From assembly GCA_947591785.1 (NCBI GenBank), contig CANQDK010000005.1, forward strand, positions 46,416-110,415: a DNA stretch of 64,000 nucleotides, written 5' to 3'. Numbering within the stretch: position 1 is the first letter of the stretch; each line of letters opens with the position of its first letter. The notes beneath the pieces are model-generated. The model saw nothing but the letters and a program-made list of their open reading frames with translations. It ran no database searches and was not told the origin of the DNA. This document shows positions 54,662 to 63,778 of this stretch, piece by piece. Source of the DNA: an uncultured Clostridia bacterium. GTDB taxonomy: Bacteria > Bacillota > Clostridia > Christensenellales > UBA1242. The translations under genes were made by a program, and so were the position numbers.

Positions 54662-55834
54662 TTATTGAAGCATAAAATCCGCATAGACTCCAAAACCTTT
54701 TGTTGGATCATTTAAGAAAACATGTGTGACAGCTCCAATAAGTTTTCCATCTTGAATTATTGGCGAACCACTCATACCCTGCACAATTCCACCAGTCAAA
54801 TTAAGCAATCTCTTATCTTTAACACGAAAGACTAAACTTTTGTCACTTGCATTTTTTTGATAATTAGCCTTAATAATTTCAATATCATATTCTTCTGTTA
54901 TTCCACTTACACTTGAAACAATTTTTGCTTTTCCAAGCCTTACACCCAGCCTGCCACCAACTTTAACTGTCAGATTTTCATCAACAAGTCCATTTAAATC
55001 TGTTATGACACCATTTATACCAAATTTATAGTTGTTTTCAATACTTCCTTTTGATTTTGAATTTGTCGCAAAAATACATCTTAGCTCTCCTGGTGCATTT
55101 TTTCTGCCTTTATTTATTCCAATCAAATTGCATGGAACAATTTTCCCTGTTGAAACAGGAATGATATTTCCACTGTTTGCCTCGACAATTGGATGTCCAA
55201 GAGCACCATATTTATGTGTTTTTTTGTTTACAAAAGTCAAAGTGCCAACACCGTTTATATCATCTTTAACCCACAAACCCAATTTTACATGTTTATCTTC
55301 ATCTTTTGTCGTTTTAATGAGAGATTTAAAAGCCTTGTTTTTGTGCAAATATTCAACTTCAACTTCTTCACTACTTGAATCATTTAATAAGTTTGGAATT
55401 TGCTCTAAACTTTCAATTTTTTGTCCAGCAATATGAGTGATGATATCCCCTTCTTCAAGAGAAGAATTGCCATCATTACTTACCACAATTGCCCCATCTG
55501 AACAAATCGAAAGTCCAATCGGCATTCCTCCAAGATAAAATTCTTCTTGCTCACAAAGGTTGACACTTACACGCCTTATTGGAATAAATCCAAAAAGTTT
55601 GAAAACGATTTCGTTTTTCTTGCGTTTTTGTCCATCAACCTGCATTTCTTTTTCTTCAATTTGAGTGTTTATAAAACTGCCAAACTTTCTATCCTCGTTT
55701 GCAATTTCAACGTCTTCATAACTTGCTAAAAATCCATCATTAAATGTAAAAACTTCTCTCAAAGGAACAATGATTGACAGAACAAAAATAAAAACAAAAA
55801 CAATAGAAAGAAACTTGTAATAATTTTTTTTCAT
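54662..55834 (-). CDS. spoIVB: SpoIVB serine peptidase
   Basis: Forespore-secreted peptidase that triggers sigma-K activation. Signal/TM helix (about 8-26), PDZ domain (about 95-170, GGMPIGLSI ... GDIITHIAGQKIESLEQIP), and S55 peptidase domain: His in GALGHPI, Ser in GMSGSPIIQDGKLIGAVTHV, Asp in NDPTKGFGVYADFML. 390 residues. Normally next to recN/spo0A; spo0A is not seen here. Confidence 0.94.
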   Translation of the reverse strand: MKKNYYKFLSIVFVFIFVLSIIVPLREVFTFNDGFLASYEDVEIANEDRKFGSFINTQIEEKEMQVDGQKRKKNEIVFKLFGFIPIRRVSVNLCEQEEFYLGGMPIGLSICSDGAIVVSNDGNSSLEEGDIITHIAGQKIESLEQIPNLLNDSSSEEVEVEYLHKNKAFKSLIKTTKDEDKHVKLGLWVKDDINGVGTLTFVNKKTHKYGALGHPIVEANSGNIIPVSTGKIVPCNLIGINKGRKNAPGELRCIFATNSKSKGSIENNYKFGINGVITDLNGLVDENLTVKVGGRLGVRLGKAKIVSSVSGITEEYDIEIIKANYQKNASDKSLVFRVKDKRLLNLTGGIVQGMSGSPIIQDGKLIGAVTHVFLNDPTKGFGVYADFMLQ

Positions 55835-55905
55835 TTCTTTCTTAGTTTTTGTAGTTTTAAATCAAATATTCAACTAACAAATCAATAATTTCAATAAATC
55901 AAAAA

Positions 55906-56535
55906 TTAGAAATCCGCCTTTAAAACAAACGAATAAAAAGAAAGTTCTTTTTTAAGTTGCTTATAGTTTGGACAAAATTTTTCAACCGACTTCCAAAATT
56001 TTGGTTTGTGATTCATGTGAACACTGTGACAAAGTTCATGATAAATCACATATTCACTCAATTCCTTAGGTAAAATAAGAAGTTTCCAATTCAACTTCAT
56101 AACTTTTGAAATGTTATAACTTCCCCAAATCCTAACAGATGTGGTTGGTTTTATTTCTTTAAACTTCAATCCTGTTTTGTCAGAAATTTCCTTTGCAAGA
56201 GTTTCAAGACGTTCAAAATTTGCTAAATAAAATTTTTTTATAAGCTTTTTCTTCTTTTCTTGGGTTAAGGCATTAAAATCAAAAGCAAGTTCAGCTGTGG
56301 AAGAAAAGATTTTTCCATTTAGATAAAGATAAGTCTCAAAATCAAAACTGTGAGATAAATTTTCTTTTTCTTTCATTTTTATTGAATTTTTCTCCAACCA
56401 CTTGCTTTTGCTTTCAATGAAATCATCAATTTTTTTCTGAGAAAAGTTTGTAGGTGCTTTTAAAACTGCATTTTCACTGTCAACGATTTTCAAAACCATT
56501 GTTTTACGTTTTTCTCTTATAATATTAATTTTCAT
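55906..56535 (-). CDS. YgjP-like metallopeptidase
   Basis: Zinc metallopeptidase of the YgjP/DUF45 (WLM-related) type. VRIWGSYNISKVMKLNWKLLILPKELSEYVIYHELCH with HELCH as the metal motif, then the third ligand region NHKPKFWKSVEKFCPNYK. 209 residues. Start six bases after a TATAAT (minus strand), so probably leaderless. Confidence 0.88.
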   Translation of the reverse strand: MKINIIREKRKTMVLKIVDSENAVLKAPTNFSQKKIDDFIESKSKWLEKNSIKMKEKENLSHSFDFETYLYLNGKIFSSTAELAFDFNALTQEKKKKLIKKFYLANFERLETLAKEISDKTGLKFKEIKPTTSVRIWGSYNISKVMKLNWKLLILPKELSEYVIYHELCHSVHMNHKPKFWKSVEKFCPNYKQLKKELSFYSFVLKADF

Positions 56536-56547
56536 TTTTTCATTATA
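56536..56547 (-). promoter_or_regulatory. ygjP-like gene promoter, predicted leaderless
   Basis: Minus-strand TATAAT (56547-56542) with an upstream TG (extended -10) lies six bases before the ATG. The -35 is unclear. Confidence 0.55.
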
Positions 56548-56593
56548 TCACATAAAAAAATTTTTTGCAACAAAAAAAGATTCAATACAAATA

Positions 56594-56695
56594 CTTGCAT
56601 AATACCACAATATATTGTGCTTGTTATATGCATAACACATTATATTTTGTTGTAGTATGCAAATTAAAAAAAATTGCATAATACCTCAAAAAAAT
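56594..56695. repeat. Dispersed palindromic elements, tandem copies
   Basis: TTGCATAATACCACAATATA, then TTATATGCATAACACATTAT, TTGTAGTATGCAA and TTGCATAATACC. Four half-elements in 100 bp, the densest cluster in the window, between the divergent ygjP-like and padR-like genes. Confidence 0.75.
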
Positions 56696-56724
56696 TTGAC
56701 AAATTTATTTTATAAGTTTAAAAT
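56696..56724 (+). promoter_or_regulatory. Promoter of the PadR-like gene
   Basis: TTGACA (56696-56701), 17 bp, TAAAAT (56719-56724), directly after the repeat cluster. Confidence 0.7.
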
Positions 56725-56805
56725 ACATATAGAATTATTTTAATTAAGTCTTTTGCGTTTCAATTTTGCGTTTCTATCATCAAAACTTTTTTGAAAGGAG
56801 TTTTT

Positions 56806-58629
56806 ATGGCATACAATTCAACAAGTGAAAGTTCTTATCTTATTTTGGATAGTCTTGCTGATGGCTCAAAATATGGCCTTGAAATTATTGAACATATTTT
56901 TAAAAGAACCAATGGTTCTTACATTATGAAAAAACCAACACTTTATTCCTGCCTCACCCGTATGGAAAAGAAAGGACTTGTTTCTTCATCATATTGGGGT
57001 GAAAGTGATATGGGTGGAAAACGCCACTATTACACCATAACAGCCGAAGGAAAACGCGAATACGCTCAACTTTCTCTTGATTTTCAAAATGCATCTTTTG
57101 ATAATGATGAAACAAATGAAGAACCTGTCCAAAAAGATGATGCTGTTTTTATTGAAGAACGTGTTTCTTCTCCAACTGTTATGCAACAAGACAATATTTT
57201 TAATCTTGTGAATGACAAAACTGAATCTTCTTCAACAAAAGAAAAGACTGTAAAGGAAACCGAACCAAATATTGTTGAAAATCAGATGGATATTTTCTCA
57301 ATCCCTCTTCAACCTGAACAATCGAGTCAGGACAATACTTCAAAAGAAAAAGATGCTATTCAAGAACAAACCACATCACAATACACAACAAATGTTCTTT
57401 CAAACACATCATCTGTTGAAAGCAGCCAAGATAAAATGGCTTATTATCAAACAATTTTGGAAGGAGAGCAAAAACATGACGATGCAGTTCTTCTTTCTGA
57501 AAACGAGCGTCTGACACCAAAAGAAGAAAGTGAAAATAAACGGATTTTCGACACTTCAAGTGAACTTAAAAAATTCCGTAAGCGTAAAAGTTTTGCTGAG
57601 AATCAAATTGAAATGAATGTTGTTTACGAAACAGAGGAAGAACAAGAAATTCAAAAGGCAAGAATACAAGAATTAAAAGCTTCTCTGCTTTCTGCAAGGA
57701 ATAAAGGCTTCTCAACTCAAGAAAATCCCCCAAAAGAGAATGTTTTTTATAGTGAAAATTCACCTAAGCCAACTTTTGCTTCAGACAACATTCAAAATTC
57801 CAGAATTTCACAAGAACCTATAATTTCACAAGAAGAACCAAACGATGATGCAGTGTTCATCACTTCAAGATATGACGAAGTGCCAGTTCAAAAGAAAATA
57901 ACTCCCCCTGACATTGAAATAAGTGTCACAACAGAGAATTTGCCTGCACCAAAGAGAAATTCAAATCTTGAACCAACCTATAAAGATATGATGTCGAAAC
58001 TCTTTGAACGAAAGAAAGAAAAAGAACAAGAAAAACAAAACTCAACAAAAAAACAGGCGATTTCTCAAACACAAGCACAAAGCACTCAAACACTCCCTCA
58101 GACAGAAACAAATTTGCAAGTTGAGAATTTTGCGGATTACAATTCTTTAAGGAAATATTATAACGGTCACGGAATAGAATTTAAAGAATATCAATCTTCA
58201 AAAGTTGAAATGAATCACAACACAAATTTTCTTGTTTTCATAAGTTCAATAGTCCTTTTGCTTTTGTCTGGAATTGGAGTTTCTATTGTTTATGGAATTG
58301 GTTATTCGACAAAATTTTTGAATGTAAGCACAAATTTTATGTTCTACACTCTCCCAATTTTGTTTTTCGTTTACACAATTTTCACTTTAATTCGCTATAA
58401 ATTCTGCACAAGCAAAAAAGCAGTCTTTATGTATAACAGTGTTGTAAGTTGGGCAATATTTGTGCTTTCAGTTGTCGTTGTCGTCGTTATAAATATTTTG
58501 TGTGGAATGCAATATGAAAATATGTTGCCTTATGTGACTTCGCTGATTATTCCAATCTATGCAATGCTCCTATGCTTCCCTGTTAATTACTACATTAAGA
58601 AGTTCCTTTATAGACATTACTCAAAATAG
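56806..58629 (+). CDS. Membrane-anchored PadR-family regulator
   Basis: 607 residues. A PadR winged-helix domain fills residues 1-90 (YGLEIIEHIFKRTNGSY...PTLYSCLTRMEKKGLVSSSYW, GKRHYYTITAEGKREY). A polar, Gln/Ser/Glu-rich region of about 370 residues follows, in which a DDAV[FL] motif recurs three times (DDAVFIEER, DDAVLLSEN, DDAVFITSR). Four C-terminal transmembrane helices (about 475-600) end it. ATG 56806 follows AAAGGAG. This architecture is unusual for PadR; the ligand is unknown. Confidence 0.85.
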   Translation: MAYNSTSESSYLILDSLADGSKYGLEIIEHIFKRTNGSYIMKKPTLYSCLTRMEKKGLVSSSYWGESDMGGKRHYYTITAEGKREYAQLSLDFQNASFDNDETNEEPVQKDDAVFIEERVSSPTVMQQDNIFNLVNDKTESSSTKEKTVKETEPNIVENQMDIFSIPLQPEQSSQDNTSKEKDAIQEQTTSQYTTNVLSNTSSVESSQDKMAYYQTILEGEQKHDDAVLLSENERLTPKEESENKRIFDTSSELKKFRKRKSFAENQIEMNVVYETEEEQEIQKARIQELKASLLSARNKGFSTQENPPKENVFYSENSPKPTFASDNIQNSRISQEPIISQEEPNDDAVFITSRYDEVPVQKKITPPDIEISVTTENLPAPKRNSNLEPTYKDMMSKLFERKKEKEQEKQNSTKKQAISQTQAQSTQTLPQTETNLQVENFADYNSLRKYYNGHGIEFKEYQSSKVEMNHNTNFLVFISSIVLLLLSGIGVSIVYGIGYSTKFLNVSTNFMFYTLPILFFVYTIFTLIRYKFCTSKKAVFMYNSVVSWAIFVLSVVVVVVINILCGMQYENMLPYVTSLIIPIYAMLLCFPVNYYIKKFLYRHYSK

Positions 58630-58744
58630 TTTTTATGTTTGTAAAAAGAATTTAAACTTAGTAAGTTTATCAACAAATAAAAATTTTTAAAATTTTTTTG
58701 AATTTGATGAATATTAAAAAAATTTCTTCACATTATAAGAGTAA

Positions 58745-58842
58745 GTTAAGTGACTGCCAAGTGGCAAAAATCTTAACTTAAAAACGAAAAGAGATTGTCA
58801 GTTCATGAAGAACAAATATAACATCTCTTTTCTTTTTTTACA
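58745..58842 (+). ncRNA. Candidate structured RNA with terminator
   Basis: AAGTTAAG/CTTAACTT encloses GCCAAGTGGC, then AAAAGAGAT pairs with ATCTCTTTT across about 30 bases and is followed by CTTTTTTT. It could be a padR read-through terminator with a leader-like hairpin, or a small RNA. No known class recognised. Confidence 0.4.
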
Positions 58843-58872
58843 ATTGCACTTTGCTTAATCTCCAACATTTTT

Positions 58873-58953
58873 CAAGATTGGATAAGCAAGATTGGATAAA
58901 ATTTTAATAAATAAGATTATAATAAAATTGTATTTGATAGCAAGATTGGATAA
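58873..58953 (+). repeat. Three copies of CAAGATTGGATAA
   Basis: CAAGATTGGATAA occurs at 58873, 58887 and 58941, the first two in tandem. The rest of the gap 58843-59141 is AT-rich; the track ORF 58892-59080 (TTG start, no site) lies over it and is not supported. Confidence 0.6.
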
Positions 58954-59141
58954 AAATTATATATTAAAATGGAGTGAAAAATTTTATTATAAAATCACTT
59001 ATACATTAAAGAAGAAGTTTGTGATAAAATCATTGGTTATAACATTTTTTACAAATTTTTACACTTTTATTTGGAGATAGATGTCGAAATATGATATTAT
59101 ATTCTTAATTGATATTTTGCATTCATTTAAAGGAGTTTAAA

Positions 59142-60329
59142 ATGGAAAAGAAAACAGAATATGACTATAAAAATTTGACAAAATCGCAACAGAACTGCCT
59201 TTCCCTTATTGAATCACTTGGAATTTATGAACTTCGTGCTCTTGCACGTGTTTTTGGTGATAATGCTCCAACAACAATAAAAAGAAATGAACATATTGCT
59301 TTTGTTATGAACAAAATTCTTTCTGGTGAAGATATTAAACCTATTCCTCTAAGGCAAGGACGCCCTTATAAAGAACTTTCAAATATAGAAGGAATTTTGA
59401 CAGAACTTTCCCATCTCACTGGCAAGGACTACTCCTTAACTCAAACAAATGTGTCTTCTCAAACACATATTAATAAAGTTGTGCATTTTAAACAGGTTGA
59501 TAATGAAATATACAGCAAAAAAATCAATCCAATAAAAGTCTGCGGCGTTCTTTGTGAAAAAAGTGAAAAGGAAATGTTTTTAGTAAATCAAAATGGTGCA
59601 AAGAAGTCTGTTTTAGTTAAGAAAGACGACTTCCCTAGCCTTGACACCTATGATTTCATCACTGGAACCGCTGTTGTTATGAACTCAAATAAGGAATATA
59701 TTCTTGACACTGTTGAAACAATCAATTTTCAAAATTTGAAAACTTATCAAAGAAAAAAAGTGGAGTTTGAACAAATTATTCCCGAAAAGACTCTTGAATA
59801 TGATGGCAAATCCTTTTTGCTTGGCACAAGATATGTTTTAAAAACACCGAAATTTACAGAATATCAAGGAATTAAAAACTTAATCAAAAAATTCAAAGAA
59901 AATGGAATTGTAACAATTGCCCTAATCCCAAATGTAATGCCTGAAGACGAAATTCTCCTTCAAGGCCTTGGTTTTGACAATTTGTTTAAAATCTTATATG
60001 AAGATAGTGCTTTTTCCGTAAATGAAACACTCAATATTTTTATTGAACATATCAAACATCTTCAAGAAGTTGGACTGTCTTTAGTTATTTTTGTCGAAGA
60101 TGTGGTTTCTCTTGCAAATTATATTGATTTTGCCTTTAAAAACAACACAAAATCAACAGTTGGACATACTGAAGCTGCAAGTAATATTATAAAAAAAATC
60201 TTTATGCTTGCTAAGGCTGGAAAAAACAATCAAAACATCACCCTTATCACAACTTTTGACGATATTGACACTATTGATTCTCTATATCTTTCTGATGTTT
60301 ACAAAATTTGTAAGAAATTGAATTTTTAA
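59142..60329 (+). CDS. Rho-like protein lacking the P-loop
   Basis: 395 residues. The N-terminus resembles the Rho N domain (LIESLGIYELRALARVFG...RNEHIAFVMNKILSG) and an RNA-binding OB-like part follows (ICGVLCEKSEKEMFLVNQNGAKKSVLV region). The segment VEFEQIIPEKTLEYDGK matches the Rho entry into the ATPase domain. The C-terminal NETLNIFIEHIKHLQEVGLSLVIFVEDVVSLANYIDFAFK and later KKIFMLAKAGKNNQNITLITTF follow the Rho ATPase core. The Walker A GKT is missing (GTRYVLKTPKFTEYQG). ATG 59142 follows AAAGGAG. Probably not a helicase. Confidence 0.7.
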   Translation: MEKKTEYDYKNLTKSQQNCLSLIESLGIYELRALARVFGDNAPTTIKRNEHIAFVMNKILSGEDIKPIPLRQGRPYKELSNIEGILTELSHLTGKDYSLTQTNVSSQTHINKVVHFKQVDNEIYSKKINPIKVCGVLCEKSEKEMFLVNQNGAKKSVLVKKDDFPSLDTYDFITGTAVVMNSNKEYILDTVETINFQNLKTYQRKKVEFEQIIPEKTLEYDGKSFLLGTRYVLKTPKFTEYQGIKNLIKKFKENGIVTIALIPNVMPEDEILLQGLGFDNLFKILYEDSAFSVNETLNIFIEHIKHLQEVGLSLVIFVEDVVSLANYIDFAFKNNTKSTVGHTEAASNIIKKIFMLAKAGKNNQNITLITTFDDIDTIDSLYLSDVYKICKKLNF

Positions 60330-60371
60330 GAACTATTTATTTTATTTTTGTTAATAATTTTTCAATAATAA

Positions 60372-60407
60372 TTGACTTAGATAGCTTAATAAAAGTATAA
60401 TATCATT
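60372..60407 (+). promoter_or_regulatory. lgt promoter, predicted leaderless
   Basis: TTGACT (60372-60377), 18 bp, TATAAT (60396-60401). The ATG of lgt begins six bases later. No ribosome site. Confidence 0.7.
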
Positions 60408-61268
60408 ATGAACAATCTTTTTTTAGGCATTACAAATGGTTTCTATCTTTTTGGATTAAAAATAAACTTTTATGGGATAATCAGTGCTTTCTCTTATCTT
60501 CTAGGCGTGATTCTTGTCATGAAATTCGCAAAAAAAAGAGGATTTAAAGCGGAAGACATCTTACTCCTTGCCATCTATGTTATCCCTTTATGTGTGATTG
60601 GTGCAAGAATTTATTATGTTCTTTTCCGACTTGACAGTTATAAAAACTTTTGGGATATTTTCAAAATCTGGGAAGGCGGACTTGGTTTTTATGGCGGATT
60701 GATTGGTGGTGGAATTGGTGTTTTAATTTATTGCCTTATCCATAAAAAAAATTTCTTTGCTCTTGCGGACATTATGATGCCAGCACTTATTTTGTGTCAA
60801 GGAATTGGCCGCTGGGGAAACTTCTTCAATCAGGAAGCGTATGGTTATCCTGTCACCAACCCATCTATGCAATGGTTTCCTTTTGCAGTATTCATCGACA
60901 ACTGTTCAATGGCGGATTGCACATGTGCTGGAAGCGGTTGGCATTTGGCAACTTTTTTCTACGAATTTTTGTGGAATGTGATTGGCTTCACCCTGCTTTT
61001 AATAATGCTTTATCGTATAAATTTTAAGCACAACGGAGTCATTGCATTTTCATATCTTGTCATATATGGAATCGGAAGGGCAATTTTTGAAGGGCTACGC
61101 ACTGACAGTTTATATATCGGTTCGTTGCGTGTTTCCCAACTTTTAAGTATTATTTTTGTCGTTGTCGGTGCATCATATCTTTTGTTTTACGCAATTAAGA
61201 GTTACCTAAACAAAAAAAATGCTTCATCTTTTGACAAGATTATGCAAGTCCTAAGAAAAGACTTATAA
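60408..61268 (+). CDS. lgt: Prolipoprotein diacylglyceryl transferase
   Basis: Membrane enzyme that adds diacylglycerol to the lipobox cysteine of prelipoproteins. Seven transmembrane helices; the signature GRWGNFFNQEAYG (about 140) and the helix with GARIYYV are present, as is YGIGRAIFEGLRTDSLYIG. 286 residues. The start is dictated by the -10 position rather than a ribosome site. Confidence 0.95.
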   Translation: MNNLFLGITNGFYLFGLKINFYGIISAFSYLLGVILVMKFAKKRGFKAEDILLLAIYVIPLCVIGARIYYVLFRLDSYKNFWDIFKIWEGGLGFYGGLIGGGIGVLIYCLIHKKNFFALADIMMPALILCQGIGRWGNFFNQEAYGYPVTNPSMQWFPFAVFIDNCSMADCTCAGSGWHLATFFYEFLWNVIGFTLLLIMLYRINFKHNGVIAFSYLVIYGIGRAIFEGLRTDSLYIGSLRVSQLLSIIFVVVGASYLLFYAIKSYLNKKNASSFDKIMQVLRKDL

Positions 61269-61438
61269 GATTCATATTTTTAATTTTTCATAATAAAAAT
61301 TTTATAAATTGAACTTTCATAAATAAAAAATTCTCATATAGAAAAAATTTTCAGATAGAAAAATAAGAAACCAAACTACAAAAATCTTTCGTTTGCTAGT
61401 CAAATATGTTTCTTGGTAAGTTTAAAATATTAATATTT

Positions 61439-61453
61439 TGATATAATTTATTT
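61439..61453 (+). promoter_or_regulatory. Extended -10 promoter, predicted leaderless
   Basis: TGATATAAT (61439-61447) is an extended -10. The GTG start of the next gene begins six bases after it. No clear -35. Confidence 0.55.
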
Positions 61454-61957
61454 GTGGCTAACGGAAAATTTTTAGGAATAAAAAAGACATACATTCTAAG
61501 GACAATTGCAATAGCTTGTTTCTTAGGTTTTTTATCTTTTGTTTTCATCTCAATCTTCCTTTTCAAAAGTCCTACACTTTGGTTTTATGCATTTTGTGTT
61601 TTTGTTGGTTTATTTGAACTTCTTAAAGCATTTTTGTTCAAATTTGACAGTTCTGTCTATCTTGGAACACTTCTTTTGTGTATTGGAATTTCTGGATTTA
61701 TCTTCACATACACAAACACGGAACCGTATTCAGCATTCTACATTGCGATTTCTTTCATTTTGGCCTCAATCTTCACTTTTATTTTCTGTGGGCAAAGATT
61801 TCATCTTATCATTGCTTTTTCGATATTTTTCGTAAGTATTTACGCAATTTTATATGTAATTAATTTGATAAATCTACCAATTTTAATTGCTTTTTTAGTT
61901 CCATTTTTGTTATTATTAATTGTGGAGATTTTGTGGCTATGTTTTCACAAGAAATAA
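61454..61957 (+). CDS. Small polytopic membrane protein
   Basis: 167 residues with five or six hydrophobic helices (about 12-33, 37-55, 62-80, 85-108, 113-135, 138-162). GTG start six bases after an extended -10. Overlaps the next gene by 25 bases, suggesting coupling with the DivIVA-like protein. Family not recognised. Confidence 0.65.
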   Translation: MANGKFLGIKKTYILRTIAIACFLGFLSFVFISIFLFKSPTLWFYAFCVFVGLFELLKAFLFKFDSSVYLGTLLLCIGISGFIFTYTNTEPYSAFYIAISFILASIFTFIFCGQRFHLIIAFSIFFVSIYAILYVINLINLPILIAFLVPFLLLLIVEILWLCFHKK

Positions 61958-62565
61958 ATGGTTATAATCGCAGAGAAGTTGACAAATATATTCAGCAACT
62001 AAAAACTGAATATGAAGCAAAATTAATGGGTGAAAAACTTAAAGCCCTTGAGAGCGAAAAAAGAATGCTTGATTTGAAAAATGACAGAACAGAAATTGAG
62101 AATAAGGAAAAAAACATTCTCAATGCTCTTTCTGTAATTGAAAAAGCCAAGAAATTTCAAGAAGAAGGCTCAAAGAGTTTAAGTTCTCTCATCGTCAACA
62201 AGTTGGAACTTTTAGTTAAAGAACTTAATGTCAAATTTCCACAATTTATGCGTGATCAAAACTTTGAAGATATTATGGGAGAATTCAACAAACTTATAAA
62301 AAACTATCGCGATAACTTGGAAAAAATGAATAATATAACCAGCCCAATATACTCAAATAACGACAGTATGCGTATTCTGCTTAACAAGATGCAAGACTAT
62401 AAAAAGCAAGAACCAAGCAAAGAAATGCACATAACAACAACAAGAAAATCATTAAAAGATTTTCCAGAAAGCGAAAGCGGATTCAACTTTGAAGAAGCTT
62501 TAAATCCAACCGATGATTTGGAAGAAATCATGAAAGCTTTTGATTTCTATAACGACAACAATTAA
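61933..62565 (+). CDS. DivIVA-like coiled-coil protein
   Basis: 210 residues. N-terminal MAMFSQEINGYNRREVDKYIQQLKTEYEAKL resembles the DivIVA/GpsB membrane-binding motif (F..e..GY...eVd.yi..l), followed by coiled coil (about 20-75) and a longer helical, acidic tail. DivIVA-family proteins localise to negatively curved membrane at poles and septa. The GTG start (61933) follows GGAG. Confidence 0.7.
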   Translation: MAMFSQEINGYNRREVDKYIQQLKTEYEAKLMGEKLKALESEKRMLDLKNDRTEIENKEKNILNALSVIEKAKKFQEEGSKSLSSLIVNKLELLVKELNVKFPQFMRDQNFEDIMGEFNKLIKNYRDNLEKMNNITSPIYSNNDSMRILLNKMQDYKKQEPSKEMHITTTRKSLKDFPESESGFNFEEALNPTDDLEEIMKAFDFYNDNN

Positions 62566-62625
62566 AAAAAGTAAAATCAAATAAATTTCAAAATAAAATA
62601 AAATAAAAATTGAGAGGATAAAAAA

Positions 62626-62877
62626 ATGATTGAATTTAAATTTGACACACAACTTCTTATAGAGGGGAAAAATTTAAGTGATGACAAAATTCGTGACTAC
62701 ATAACAAACAATATAAAAGGAGATTGTTTGCTTGTTGTTGGTGATGACGAAATGATTCGTCTTCATTTTCACACAAACACACCATGGAAAGTTCTCGAAT
62801 ATTGTGACAGCCTTGGTGACATACAAGATATAGTCGTTGAAAATATGGAACGCCAATCAAACGGCCTAAATGGTTAA
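62626..62877 (+). CDS. Stand-alone FakA/YloV middle-domain protein
   Basis: 83 residues. FDTQLLIEGKNLSDDKIRDYITNNIKGDCLLVVGDDEMIRLHFHTNTPWKVLEYCDSLGDIQDIVVENMERQ follows the pattern of the domain after the DAK kinase domain in FakA/YloV (GDS-lvv-dd-kvHvHT-P-vl...G.l..i.i.nM..Q). The kinase part is absent, so the protein is either a small independent version or a relic. GAGAGG upstream. Confidence 0.75.
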   Translation: MIEFKFDTQLLIEGKNLSDDKIRDYITNNIKGDCLLVVGDDEMIRLHFHTNTPWKVLEYCDSLGDIQDIVVENMERQSNGLNG

Positions 62878-62935
62878 TCTATTATAAATAGATAATGTAT
62901 AAAATGATTTTATAAAAGCAATTAAAAATCATATA

Positions 62936-62967
62936 TTAAAAAGGAGATTATCCAATCCCCTGTTTTT
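62936..62967. terminator. Bidirectional terminator between FakA-like gene and nth
   Basis: AGGAGATT (62942-62949) and AATCCCCT (62954-62961) pair with one G-U wobble on the minus strand and have T tracts on both sides. They serve convergent genes. Confidence 0.75.
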
Positions 62968-63012
62968 CTTTCTATAAAAAAATTTATTTAATTAATGCAA
63001 GAAATATAAACT

Positions 63013-63648
63013 TTATATTCTACTTGATGGACAAGTTCTGTTAAAAACACAATTTTCGCAATCAGGTTTCATAGCCTTACAAGTGTATCTTCCAAAAAGA
63101 ACCATTTGATAATGTAATTTTGACCATTTGTTCTTTGGGAAAATCTTACATAATTCCAATTCGATTTTCAAAGGTTCACTTGTCTTAACCAGCCCAAGAC
63201 GATTTGAAACTCTAGCAACATGCGTGTCCACAGCAAGGGCATCTCCACCAAATGCAACCGCCATAACCACATTCGCGGTTTTTCTTCCAACTCCTGCCAA
63301 TGTCAACAAGTCATCAAAATTATCTGGCACTTCTCCGTGAAATCTATTCAATATATCCTGACTTGCAGACTTTATTGCCTTCGCTTTGTTATGGTAAAAT
63401 CCACATGAATGGATTTTTTCTTCTAATTCTTGCAAAGGAATCTGAGCAAAATCTTTTGGTGTGTTGTGAGTTTTAAAGAGTTCTTGTGTCACCTGATTCA
63501 CGCGTTTATCGGTGCATTGTGCGGATAAAATCACAGCAACAAGCAGTTCAAAAGGTGTTCTATGTTCAAGTTCACATCTTGGTTCTGGCACCATAATGTC
63601 CAACCCGTCCATAACAAATTTTGCATAATCAACATCATTTTTTTTCAA
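63013..63648 (-). CDS. nth: Endonuclease III
   Basis: Base-excision glycosylase/AP lyase for oxidised pyrimidines. HhH motif LLTLAGVGRKTANVVMAVAFG with catalytic Lys, catalytic Asp in VDTHVARVSNRLGL, and Fe-S cluster cysteines C-x6-C-x2-C-x5-C (CKAMKPDCENCVFNRTC). 211 residues. TTG start at 63648 after AGGGGG; the track GTG lies too close to that site. Confidence 0.95.
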   Translation of the reverse strand: MKKNDVDYAKFVMDGLDIMVPEPRCELEHRTPFELLVAVILSAQCTDKRVNQVTQELFKTHNTPKDFAQIPLQELEEKIHSCGFYHNKAKAIKSASQDILNRFHGEVPDNFDDLLTLAGVGRKTANVVMAVAFGGDALAVDTHVARVSNRLGLVKTSEPLKIELELCKIFPKNKWSKLHYQMVLFGRYTCKAMKPDCENCVFNRTCPSSRI

Positions 63649-63778
63649 CTGCACAACCCCCTGTTTTGAACTCTTAAAGCCTATGATTTGCCCTTAAAAA
63701 CTTAAATGAAAGAAACTTAATTATAATTTTTGTAATCAGAAAGGCAACTGCTCAAAAACCAAATTTGAAAATCAATAA

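Noticed and set aside
58892-59080. 62-residue plus-strand ORF upstream of the Rho-like gene
   Set aside because: TTG start without ribosome site, low-complexity Ile/Lys/Phe content, overlaps short direct repeats.
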